Source: Neisseria dentiae (GTDB lineage Bacteria; Pseudomonadota; Gammaproteobacteria; Burkholderiales; Neisseriaceae). Taken from it: a stretch of DNA of 64,000 bases. Every line of letters starts with the position of its first letter. The first letter of the stretch is position 1. A model generated the notes under the pieces. It made no database searches. It saw nothing but the letters and a program-made list of their open reading frames with translations, and was not told the DNA's origin. Below are positions 33,163 through 41,420 of the stretch, piece by piece. Where the stretch lies: contig NZ_JANIKQ010000001.1 of assembly GCF_024580525.1 (NCBI RefSeq), forward strand, positions 308,364 through 372,363, written 5' to 3'. A program made the position numbers and the translations under genes.

Positions 33163-34686
33163 TCAGCCTAAAAACAGCTTGTATGCCGCATTGTGGGTTT
33201 CGTCTTCATAGGCATAATCCAAGCCGTCGAGAAAATCGGCAAAGGCTTGGCCGTCTTGCGGCGGCACGTCCACGCCCACCAGCACGCGGCCGTAATCGGC
33301 GCCGTGGTTGCGGTAGTGGAACAGGGTGATGTTCCAATCGGACTGCATGCGGGTTAAAAAACGCGCCAGCGCGCCCGGCCGTTCGGGAAATTCGAAGCTG
33401 ACCACGCGCTCGTTGGCCACTTTGTGCGTGCGCCCGCCGACCATATAGCGGGTGTGGATTTTCGCCACTTCGTTATCGGTTAAATCGGTGTTGGGCAAGC
33501 CGGCGGCGGTGAGGTCGGCGCTGATTTTGGCCAAATCCTGCACGCCTGCCGTTTGGATGCCCACAAAAATATGCGCGGTTTCGTCGTCGCCGTAACGGTA
33601 GTTGAACTCGGTGATATTACGGTTGCCCAACACATTGATAAATTTGCGGAAGCTGCCCGGTTTTTCGGGTATCGACACGGCGAAAATACCCTCATTGCCT
33701 TCGCCCAGCTCGCTGCGTTCCGACACGTGGCGCAAGCGGTGGAAGTTGATGTTGGCACCGCTGGTTACCGCCACCAGCGTTTCGCCTTCGGCCCTCGTGC
33801 GGTTGATGTAGGCTTTCAAACCGGCCAGCGCCAATGCGCCGGCAGGCTCCATAATGCTGCGGGTGTCGTCGAAAATATCTTTGATGGCGCCGCAGATGGC
33901 GTCGGTGTCAACCGTGATGATTTCGTCGAGCAGATCGCGGCAGATGCGGAACGTTTCTTCGCCCACCAGCTTCACGGCGGTGCCGTCTGAAAACAGGCCC
34001 ACGTCTTTCAGCTCCACCCGCTCGCCTTTGGCAATCGACACTTTCATGCAGCACGAATCGTTGGTCTGCACCCCGATCACTTTGATTTCGGGGCGTACCT
34101 GTTTGATAAACGCCGCCACGCCTGCGGCCAAGCCGCCGCCGCCGATGGGCACGAAAATGGCATGGATGCTTTCGGACGTTTGGCGCAGAATCTCCATGCC
34201 GATGGTGCCCTGGCCGGCAATCACGTCGGGATCGTCGAACGGGGCGATATAGGTGAGGCCCTCTTCTTCGGCGAGCTTCACGGCATAATCATAGGCATCG
34301 TTATACGACACCCCCTTGAGCACCACTTCGCCGCCGCGGTTTCTCACCGCATCGATTTTGATTTGCGGCGTGGTTTCGGGCATCACGATCACCGCGCGGC
34401 AACCCAAACGCTGCGCCGACAGAGCCACGCCCTGCGCATGGTTGCCCGCGCTGGCGGCGATGATGCCGCGCGAGAGCGCCTCTTTCGGCAGCTTGGCCAT
34501 TTTGTTGTAGGCGCCGCGGATTTTGAACGAAAACACGGGCTGCAAATCTTCGCGTTTGAGCAAAATATTGTTATTGGCACGGCGTGACAGGCCACGCGCC
34601 TGCTCCAGCGGCGTTTCCACGGCAACATCATACACGGCGGCGGTGAGGATGCGGATCAGATAATCGGAATAAGATGGTGTGTTCAT
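33163..34686 (-). CDS. ilvA: Threonine ammonia-lyase, biosynthetic (IlvA)
   Basis: First committed step of isoleucine synthesis: threonine to 2-oxobutanoate. The 507 residues have the PLP-binding SFKIRGAYNKMAKL, GNHAQGVALSAQRLG and glycine loop PIGGGGLAAGVAAF, plus two C-terminal ACT-like regulatory domains (FAVSIPEKPGSFRKFI and FEFPERPGALARFL) for isoleucine feedback. The start MNTPSYSDYL at 34686 is chosen; a longer frame upstream crosses an uptake sequence and has no ribosome site. Confidence 0.96.
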   Translation of the reverse strand: MNTPSYSDYLIRILTAAVYDVAVETPLEQARGLSRRANNNILLKREDLQPVFSFKIRGAYNKMAKLPKEALSRGIIAASAGNHAQGVALSAQRLGCRAVIVMPETTPQIKIDAVRNRGGEVVLKGVSYNDAYDYAVKLAEEEGLTYIAPFDDPDVIAGQGTIGMEILRQTSESIHAIFVPIGGGGLAAGVAAFIKQVRPEIKVIGVQTNDSCCMKVSIAKGERVELKDVGLFSDGTAVKLVGEETFRICRDLLDEIITVDTDAICGAIKDIFDDTRSIMEPAGALALAGLKAYINRTRAEGETLVAVTSGANINFHRLRHVSERSELGEGNEGIFAVSIPEKPGSFRKFINVLGNRNITEFNYRYGDDETAHIFVGIQTAGVQDLAKISADLTAAGLPNTDLTDNEVAKIHTRYMVGGRTHKVANERVVSFEFPERPGALARFLTRMQSDWNITLFHYRNHGADYGRVLVGVDVPPQDGQAFADFLDGLDYAYEDETHNAAYKLFLG

Positions 34687-34802
34687 GCGGTTTGGCTTCA
34701 GATGGGAAATCACGCACCCGCAGCGGTGGAAAAGCCTGCGCGGGCAAAGGCAAAACCATACCCCGCAGGCCGTCTGAAAGCAAGAAAAATCTGAATCGAA
34801 AC

Positions 34803-34921
34803 TTAGCAAAACCTACATTAGCGGGTATAATGCCCGCTCTACAAAAACCGGCCGCCGTTAACACACGTACAGTCCGGTGCAAAATTAATGCGACAGGGCC
34901 GTCTGAAACTGGCAGACGGCT
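34803..34921 (+). promoter_or_regulatory. Promoter and leader hairpin of the D,D-carboxypeptidase gene
   Basis: TTAGCA (34803-34808) and perfect TATAAT (34826-34831) are spaced 17 bases apart. The predicted leader is about 130 bases and contains an inverted uptake-sequence pair (about 34895-34921) that could act as an attenuator or simply mark uptake. The 284-base gap 34687-34970 holds nothing else recognised. Confidence 0.55.
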
Positions 34922-34970
34922 TCGTTTTTCACACCGCGCTTCCGTTTTGATTTTAAAGAAACCATTCTAA

Positions 34971-36197
34971 ATGATGAAGAAAACCTTACTCGGCCTGCTG
35001 GCCGCCGCCCTGATTTCCGGCCAGGCCGCCGCCGCTCCGCAGACCGCTTCGGCCGAAGCATCCGCCGCACAAACAACCGCTGCGCCCGCCGCTGGTGCCC
35101 TGCCTGCCGCCTCCGCCGTGGCCGCGCCCGAAATCGCCGCCACCGCCTATCTGGTTAAAGACCTGCAAAGCGGTCAAGTGCTCGCGGGCAAAAACATCAA
35201 CGCCCAAGTCGAACCCGCTTCGCTCACCAAACTGATGACCGCCTACTTAACCTTCAAAGCGCTCGACAACGGCACCCTCAAACCCGACCAAATGCTCACC
35301 GTGTCGCCCAAAGGCTGGCGCGCCGAAGGTTCGCGCATGTTTCTCGACCCGCAGAAACCCGCCAGCGTCAGTGATTTGATTAAGGGCCTGATTGTGCAGT
35401 CGGGCAACGATGCCGCCATCACGCTGGCCGAAGCCATCGGCGGCAGCGAAGAAGGCTTTGCCGCCATGATGGACGCCGAAGCCAAACGCTTGGGTATGAC
35501 CCACACCCGCTACACCAACAGCACCGGCCTGCCCGGCGAAGGCCACTTAACCACCGTAAACGATTTGGCCATTCTGGCCGGCGCGATTATCCGCGACTTT
35601 CCCAAGTATTATCCGATTTACGCCATGAAATCGTTTAAATACAATAATATCGAACAGCCCAACCGCAACCTGCTGCTCTACCGCGATTCCAGTGTTGACG
35701 GCCTCAAAACCGGCCACACCAGCAGCGCGGGCTATAACCTGGTGGCCTCCAGCAAACGCAACGGCCGCCGCGTGATTTCGGTGGTGGTGGGCACCGAGAG
35801 CACCGAAGCGCGCGCTTCGGAAAGCAGCAAACTGCTCAACTGGGCTTTGCAATCCTACGACACGCCCAAACTCTACGATGCCAACCAAACCATTTCTCAG
35901 GTTAAGGTTTACAAAGGCAGCGCCAACGCCGTGGGCGTGGGCTTTTTGGATGCCGCCTACGTTACCATTCCGCACGGCGAAGGCCAAAACATCAAACCCG
36001 TGCTCGAAACCGTGCAGCCCGTGCTCGCGCCGATTCAGAAAGGCCAGGTGCTGGGCAAGCTCAGAATCATGAACGGCAATACCGTTTTGGCCGAAAAAAA
36101 CGTGGTGGCGCTCAATGCGGTTGACGAAGCGGGCTGGTTCGGCCGCGCTTACGACAGCATCGTGCTGTGGTTCAAGAGCCTGTTTTCCGAAGAATAA
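34971..36197 (+). CDS. dacC: Serine-type D-Ala-D-Ala carboxypeptidase (PBP5/6 family, DacC-like)
   Basis: A 408-residue penicillin-binding protein that trims the terminal D-Ala of peptidoglycan stems. Signal peptide (residues 1-22) and an Ala-rich linker of about 30 residues precede the catalytic domain with PASLTKLMTAY (SxxK), QSGNDAAI (SxN) and LKTGHTSSAG (KTG). The C-terminal PBP5-type beta domain and an amphipathic membrane-anchoring tail (WFGRAYDSIVLWFKSLFSEE) follow. The Ala-rich linker is an addition relative to enteric DacA/DacC. Two ATGs are adjacent (34971 and 34974); either could be used. Confidence 0.92.
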   Translation: MMKKTLLGLLAAALISGQAAAAPQTASAEASAAQTTAAPAAGALPAASAVAAPEIAATAYLVKDLQSGQVLAGKNINAQVEPASLTKLMTAYLTFKALDNGTLKPDQMLTVSPKGWRAEGSRMFLDPQKPASVSDLIKGLIVQSGNDAAITLAEAIGGSEEGFAAMMDAEAKRLGMTHTRYTNSTGLPGEGHLTTVNDLAILAGAIIRDFPKYYPIYAMKSFKYNNIEQPNRNLLLYRDSSVDGLKTGHTSSAGYNLVASSKRNGRRVISVVVGTESTEARASESSKLLNWALQSYDTPKLYDANQTISQVKVYKGSANAVGVGFLDAAYVTIPHGEGQNIKPVLETVQPVLAPIQKGQVLGKLRIMNGNTVLAEKNVVALNAVDEAGWFGRAYDSIVLWFKSLFSEE

Positions 36198-36234
36198 GCG
36201 TTCTTAAAATAATATTCTTGCGTAGATATGCGGC

Positions 36235-36268
36235 CAGGCCGTCTGAAAGTGTTTTTTCAGACGGCCTG
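36235..36268 (+). terminator. Uptake-sequence terminator after the D,D-carboxypeptidase gene
   Basis: Arms CAGGCCGTCTGAAA and complement with a T-rich loop, 38 bases past the stop. Confidence 0.7.
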
Positions 36269-36269
36269 A

Positions 36270-36431
36270 TAATTTTTGCAAAGCCTGTGCCGGCATCTTG
36301 AAACATCTGCAAACCTCTGCGTCATGCTCGGGCTTGACCCGAGCATCTTTTTGTTTCAAAAGAAATAACAGATACTCGGATCAAGCCCGAGTATGACGGG
36401 GAAACAAATATTGAAACCTTGGCAAAAATAC
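36270..36431. repeat. Paired-hairpin repeat block D (CTCGGG type)
   Basis: Palindromes at 36324-36346 and 36372-36394 (ATGCTCGGGCTTGACCCGAG followed by CAT; ATACTCGGATCAAGCCCGAG followed by TAT) lie 25 bases apart. Degenerate TTTTTGCAAAG and ACCTTGGCAAAAA sequences flank the pair. Confidence 0.75.
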
Positions 36432-36437
36432 CTTAAA

Positions 36438-36464
36438 GCCGTCTGAAAGTATTTTTCAGACGGC
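36438..36464 (-). terminator. Uptake-sequence terminator after the Slam gene
   Basis: Arms GCCGTCTGAAA and complement, 22 bases beyond the stop of the minus-strand Slam gene. Confidence 0.65.
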
Positions 36465-36486
36465 ACGGTTCAAACAAAACATCCCG

Positions 36487-38001
36487 TTAAAACGTTTTGC
36501 CCATTTCGATAAACAGGCGGTTTTTACTGTGCTCGTAAAACACATCGTTGCTCGACGTGCCGTTGTGGCTGAACGTGAGGCGCGGTGTAATGCCGCCGAA
36601 GTGGACGGCGCGGTGCCACAGGCTCACCGAAGCGTTCCATTCTTTATCGCGGCGGTTTTTATCATTGCTGAACAGGCTGGGCGTGTAATAAATGCGTTTG
36701 GCCGCACCCACCTGCACGCGGCTTGAGAGGCCGCCTTTCCATTCCTGCCCCCATGCGGCGCGCAGGCCGAAACGGTTGAAATTGTCGGAACGGTCGTCGC
36801 GGTTGCGTTCTTGGTAAAAATCCTGCCCTACCAGCCAATATTGCCGCGCGTTGCGGTGGAACACCAATGAAGCGCTGGCCAAACGGTGCTGAATATCGGC
36901 GCGCGGCCGCTGCTGGTTGTTCAGACGGCCTGTTTCCAACGCGGCGAAACTTTGCAGCTTGGGCAGCCACCAGCGGTTCCAATAAAGGCGCACACCGTTG
37001 GTGTAGCTATAAGCGTCGTTACCGTAGAAGCGGCGTTCGTGAAACACGGTTGCACCCGTGTCGTTGCGCTGGCCGGCACGGCCCAAACCTGCCGACAGCC
37101 GCGCTGAGGCATCGTTGTATCGCGAATAAGAGCGGTAAACCTTGCCCCACACATCTGCACCCGCCTTGGCGTAAAAGCCGTTTTTCAGCGACTGTTTCTT
37201 CTCCGCCCCCGCCTGATAGGTAAGGCCGGTGGCATCGATGGGCGGGTTGAAACGCCAGCCCACAAAGCAGTCGTTGTCCGGCTCGTTGATTCTTTGGCGG
37301 TATCGCTCGCATTCCGCGCCTTCGAGCTGCTCGCCCAAGCGCTGCTGCTTCGGCGCCTGATTGATGTTTTGCTCGCGGGTGAGATTCACGCCGGCATAAA
37401 GCTGCCACGAGTCGCGTTGGCGCAAGGCTTCGCGGTAGGCTTCGATACGCTGCACCACCGCTTCGGGCAGCCGTTCGGTTTTCAGGCGGTCGAACTGGTC
37501 GGCGGCGGCTTCGTTTTGCTGGTCTTCAAACAATGCCTGCGCAAGCTGGAGGCGGATAACGGGCGAATCGGGCTGCGCCGCAATCAAAATGCGGTAGAGT
37601 TTCACCGCTTCGGCCGCCCGCCCCCCATGTTGCAGCACCAGCGCGCGGCCGAACATGGCCAGCTCTTTATCGTGTTGCGGCCATTTTTCATAAATCGGCA
37701 GCAGCACCTTGATGCCCGCCACGTTCATCGTAACCACGGCGGAATACATCGCCCGCGACAATAATTCCGTGTCGGCCAGCAGCAGCGTTTCGTCCACTTC
37801 CAACACTCTGCTCCGGCTGTTTTCCGCTTCGGGCGCGGTTTGCGCTGCCGTGCGTTCGGGCGGTTCGGCGGAATGGATGTTCAATTCCAGTTCGGGCTTG
37901 GGTTGGGGCAGCGGCGGCGCAGCGGCAGGTTCGGGCGGCGTATCGGCACGCGCGTGTGCAAGCGCACCGGTTAAGGCCAGAAAAAATAAGACGTTTTTCA
38001 T
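36487..38001 (-). CDS. Surface lipoprotein assembly modifier (Slam family, DUF560)
   Basis: A 504-residue outer-membrane protein that moves lipoproteins such as TbpB, LbpB, fHbp or HpuA to the cell surface in Neisseria. Signal peptide about residues 1-19, then a periplasmic TPR-like region (EKWPQHDKELAMFGRALVLQ, YRILIAAQPDSPVIRLQLAQ) and, from about residue 210 (QLYAGVNLTREQNINQAP), a 14-strand-type barrel ending in NRLFIEMGKTF with terminal Phe. I cannot tell from sequence whether it is Slam1- or Slam2-like. No candidate client lipoprotein gene is adjacent; the neighbours are a methyltransferase and a peptidase. Confidence 0.9.
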   Translation of the reverse strand: MKNVLFFLALTGALAHARADTPPEPAAAPPLPQPKPELELNIHSAEPPERTAAQTAPEAENSRSRVLEVDETLLLADTELLSRAMYSAVVTMNVAGIKVLLPIYEKWPQHDKELAMFGRALVLQHGGRAAEAVKLYRILIAAQPDSPVIRLQLAQALFEDQQNEAAADQFDRLKTERLPEAVVQRIEAYREALRQRDSWQLYAGVNLTREQNINQAPKQQRLGEQLEGAECERYRQRINEPDNDCFVGWRFNPPIDATGLTYQAGAEKKQSLKNGFYAKAGADVWGKVYRSYSRYNDASARLSAGLGRAGQRNDTGATVFHERRFYGNDAYSYTNGVRLYWNRWWLPKLQSFAALETGRLNNQQRPRADIQHRLASASLVFHRNARQYWLVGQDFYQERNRDDRSDNFNRFGLRAAWGQEWKGGLSSRVQVGAAKRIYYTPSLFSNDKNRRDKEWNASVSLWHRAVHFGGITPRLTFSHNGTSSNDVFYEHSKNRLFIEMGKTF

Positions 38002-38168
38002 TAAACTTATCGTTATTAAAGTTTGTTTACAGAATAAGAATAAATTTTAACACAAAGCGTTTTAAAAGCCAGCAAAGCCGCACACGATTTTCACACGGTC
38101 CGCACGCCCGCTTTACGGTAAAATACGCCCGTTTGCCGCCGCAAGGCCGTCTGAAAGCACTTGAATTT

Positions 38169-39119
38169 ATGACCGACATCACCTCTTTTGCCAACCGTTT
38201 GGGCAAAAACATCAAACACTACCTGAAATGGGCGCGGCGCAACGGCATCGAAGCGTGGCGTATGTATGACCGCGATATTCCGCAATTTCCGTTTGCCATC
38301 GATGTTTACGGCGACCAAATCCATTTGCAGGAATACGACACCGGCTGGCTGATGCAGCCGGAAGCATACGAAGCATGGCTCGCCGAAGTACTCGAAGCCG
38401 TTGCCTTCGTAACCGGCTTTACACCCGTACAAATCCATTTCAAACGCCGCGAGCGCCAGAAAGGCTTGCAGCAATACGAAAAAACCGGCAGAGAAGGCGG
38501 CGATTTCATCATCAGCGAAAACAGGCGGCGGTTTTGGGTGAACCTCGACAAATATCTCGACACCGGCCTGTTTCTCGACCACCGCAACACCCGCAAAAAA
38601 GTGGGCGAAACCGCCGGAGGCAAGCGCTTTCTCAACCTGTTTGCCTACACCGGCAGCTTCAGCGTTTACGCCGCCACCGGCGGTGCGGCAAGCAGCGAAA
38701 CCGTGGACTTGTCGAACACCTATCTCGATTGGGCGAAACGCAATTTCGAGCTTAACGGCATCAACACCGAACAGCACCGCATCGTGCGCGCCGATGTGTT
38801 CCAATACCTGCAAGCCGCTCAGGCGGAAGGCAAAACATTCGACTTGATCGTGATGGATCCGCCCAGTTTTTCCAACAGCAAAAAAATGCTCGATATTCTC
38901 GACATCCAGCGCGACCACCCCAAACTGATAGACGGCGCCATGCGGCTGCTCGCTTCAGACGGCCTGATGTATTTTTCAAACAACCTGCGCAGTTTCGAGC
39001 TGAGCGGCGACATAACGGAACGCTACCGCGTGAAAGATATTTCCAAACAATCCGTTCCCGAAGACTTCCGCAACAAAAAAATCCACCAATGCTGGGAAAT
39101 CCGCCATCAGGCCGTCTGA
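38169..39119 (+). CDS. Class I SAM-dependent rRNA methyltransferase (RlmI/RlmK-like)
   Basis: A 316-residue methyltransferase with motif I NLFAYTGSFSVYAA, an acidic motif II (ETVDLSNTYLDWAKRNFELNG), and catalytic-site motif IV LIVMDPPSFSNSKKM. An N-terminal RNA-binding-like region (KWARRNGIEAWRMYDRDIPQ) resembles the RlmK half of the fused RlmKL enzyme, so 23S rRNA guanine methylation is the likely role. There is no PUA domain. The start at 38169 fits the family; the upstream extension overlaps the Slam promoter region. Confidence 0.8.
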   Translation: MTDITSFANRLGKNIKHYLKWARRNGIEAWRMYDRDIPQFPFAIDVYGDQIHLQEYDTGWLMQPEAYEAWLAEVLEAVAFVTGFTPVQIHFKRRERQKGLQQYEKTGREGGDFIISENRRRFWVNLDKYLDTGLFLDHRNTRKKVGETAGGKRFLNLFAYTGSFSVYAATGGAASSETVDLSNTYLDWAKRNFELNGINTEQHRIVRADVFQYLQAAQAEGKTFDLIVMDPPSFSNSKKMLDILDIQRDHPKLIDGAMRLLASDGLMYFSNNLRSFELSGDITERYRVKDISKQSVPEDFRNKKIHQCWEIRHQAV

Positions 39120-39130
39120 AAGAATATTTT

Positions 39131-39346
39131 ATGAAAACAACCGCCCTTTTCCTGCTCACGCTGCCCCTGTGCGGCTGCTTCTACGCCGAAACCCCATACG
39201 GGCGCGCGGCGGCGGTGGATTTGCCGCTGCACAGCCAAACCACCGTCAACAAAAACATCACCATCAACGCCCCGCCCGGCAGCACAGTGATTTATCAGGA
39301 AGCCCAACCGGTGATGCCCGCCTATCCGCGCTACCGACGCTATTGA
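39131..39346 (+). CDS. Small putative lipoprotein
   Basis: A 71-residue protein beginning MKTTALFLLTLPLCGCFYAE, a short signal peptide with an LCGC lipobox (C16 as the lipid site). The mature part (TTVNKNITINAPPGSTVIYQ, then AYPRYRRY) is short and Pro/Tyr-rich. I do not recognise a family. It starts 11 bases after the methyltransferase stop, separated by an uptake sequence, so the two may be cotranscribed. Confidence 0.65.
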   Translation: MKTTALFLLTLPLCGCFYAETPYGRAAAVDLPLHSQTTVNKNITINAPPGSTVIYQEAQPVMPAYPRYRRY

Positions 39347-39485
39347 AGCCGGTGGAAGTTACGGGCAGGCCGTCTGAAAAATTTTCCGCTTACACCCCGC
39401 CGCAGCCTTTCAGACGGCCTTCCAAGCGCCCGCAGCCATCAAGTTCCGCTATCGCCCCAACATTTTTTTCAATCGCAACTTCGGC

Positions 39486-39491
39486 TATAAT
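39486..39491 (+). promoter_or_regulatory. Candidate -10 box of hemA
   Basis: Perfect TATAAT 35 bases before the hemA start. The region 17 bases upstream is a T-run (CATTTTTTTC), a poor -35, so the promoter may depend on an activator or UP-like sequence. An inverted uptake-sequence pair lies at about 39369-39420. Confidence 0.45.
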
Positions 39492-39526
39492 AGCGCGCTG
39501 CCACTCCCTTATCTTCACCGATCACA

Positions 39527-40789
39527 ATGCAACTCACCGCCGTCGGCCTCAACCACCAAACCGCCCCCCTGAGCATACGCGAAAAGCTGGCCTTTACCGC
39601 CGCCGGCCTGCCCGATGCCCTGCGCGCGCTGGCCGCCGACGCCGCCGTGAAAGAGGCGGTGATTCTTTCCACCTGCAACCGCACCGAGCTTTACTGCGTG
39701 GGCGATGCCGAACACATCGTCCGCTGGTTGGCCGACTACCACCGGCTCGACATCGAAGAAATCCGCCCCTATCTCTACACCCTCGGTTGCAGCGATACCA
39801 TACGCCACGCCTTCCGCGTGGCCTGCGGCTTGGATTCCATGGTGCTGGGCGAGCCGCAGATTCTCGGCCAAATCAAAGATGCCGTGCGGGTGGCGCAAGA
39901 GCAGCAAACGGTGGATACCTGGCTCAACGCCCTGTTTCAGAAAACCTTTGCCGTTGCCAAAGAAGTGCGCACCGGCACGGCGGTGGGCGAAAACTCGGTT
40001 TCTATGGCCGCAGCATCGGTTAAGATGGCCGAACAGATTTTCCCGTCGGTGGGCGATTTGAACGTGTTGTTTATCGGTGCCGGCGAAATGATCGAGCTGG
40101 TGGCCACCTATTTCGCCGCCAAAACCCCGCGCCTGATCACCGTGGCCAACCGCACGCTGCCCCGCGCGCAGGAATTGTGCGAAAAACTGGGCGTGAACGC
40201 CGAGCCGCGCCTGCTCTCCGAACTGCCCGAAATCCTGCACGAATACGATGTTGTGGTGTCTTCCACCGCCAGCCAGTTGCCTATTGTCGGCAAAGGCATG
40301 GTGGAGCGCGCGCTCAAACAGCGCCACCATATGCCCGTGTTTATGCTCGACTTGGCCGTGCCGCGCGACATCGAAGCCGAGGTGGAAGATTTAAACGATA
40401 TTTATCTCTACACGGTTGACGACATCGCCAATATCGTCCAAACCGGCCAGCAGGCGCGCCAAAAAGCCGCCGCCGAAGCCGAAATGATGGTCGAGCAGAA
40501 AGTGGCCGAATTCGTCGAATGGCAGCGCAGCCGCCAAAGCGTGCCATTGATCCGCGCCCTGCGCGACGAAGGCGAACGTGCACGCCGACAAGTGCTTGAA
40601 AATGCTATGAAACAACTCGCCAAAGGCACTGCGCCCGAAGAAGTGTTGGAGCGTTTGTCGGTGCAGCTCACCAACAAACTGCTGCACTCGCCCACCCGCA
40701 CCTTAAACAAAGCCGGCTCGCAAAATCAGAATCTGGTCGATGCCGTGGCACAGATTTACGATTTGGAACACCCGAACAACGGTTTGTAA
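39527..40789 (+). CDS. hemA: Glutamyl-tRNA reductase HemA
   Basis: First step of C5-pathway tetrapyrrole (heme) synthesis, reducing glutamyl-tRNA to glutamate-1-semialdehyde. The 420 residues include the catalytic cysteine in AVILSTCNRTELYCVG, the GLDSMVLGEPQILGQIKDAV motif, an NADPH-binding Rossmann segment (NVLFIGAGEMIELVATYFA) and the C-terminal dimerisation helices. Length is normal. Confidence 0.97.
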   Translation: MQLTAVGLNHQTAPLSIREKLAFTAAGLPDALRALAADAAVKEAVILSTCNRTELYCVGDAEHIVRWLADYHRLDIEEIRPYLYTLGCSDTIRHAFRVACGLDSMVLGEPQILGQIKDAVRVAQEQQTVDTWLNALFQKTFAVAKEVRTGTAVGENSVSMAAASVKMAEQIFPSVGDLNVLFIGAGEMIELVATYFAAKTPRLITVANRTLPRAQELCEKLGVNAEPRLLSELPEILHEYDVVVSSTASQLPIVGKGMVERALKQRHHMPVFMLDLAVPRDIEAEVEDLNDIYLYTVDDIANIVQTGQQARQKAAAEAEMMVEQKVAEFVEWQRSRQSVPLIRALRDEGERARRQVLENAMKQLAKGTAPEEVLERLSVQLTNKLLHSPTRTLNKAGSQNQNLVDAVAQIYDLEHPNNGL

Positions 40790-40846
40790 CCGCTGTTATC
40801 TCAGACTTGCTGCCTTATATCGAAGTAATTCAACCCACCATATAAT

Positions 40847-40882
40847 AAGGCCGTCTGAAAGCATTAAGCTTTTCAGACGGCC
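40847..40882. terminator. Uptake-sequence terminator shared by hemA and glnB
   Basis: Arms AAGGCCGTCTGAAA and complement with an eight-base loop, between convergent genes. Confidence 0.75.
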
Positions 40883-40903
40883 TGAAACTTTCAATCAATT
40901 CAA

Positions 40904-41284
<381 letters not shown>

Positions 41285-41420
41285 TTAGCATAAAGACCGA
41301 TATTCTTCAATCGGCCCGTGCAGCTTTTCAAGAGGCCGTCTGAAACCAAAATACCCGAGCAGCCCACCCCGCTTTCGCGTACAATTACGGCTTTTCCAAC
41401 CGCCATCCGAGAGCCACGTC

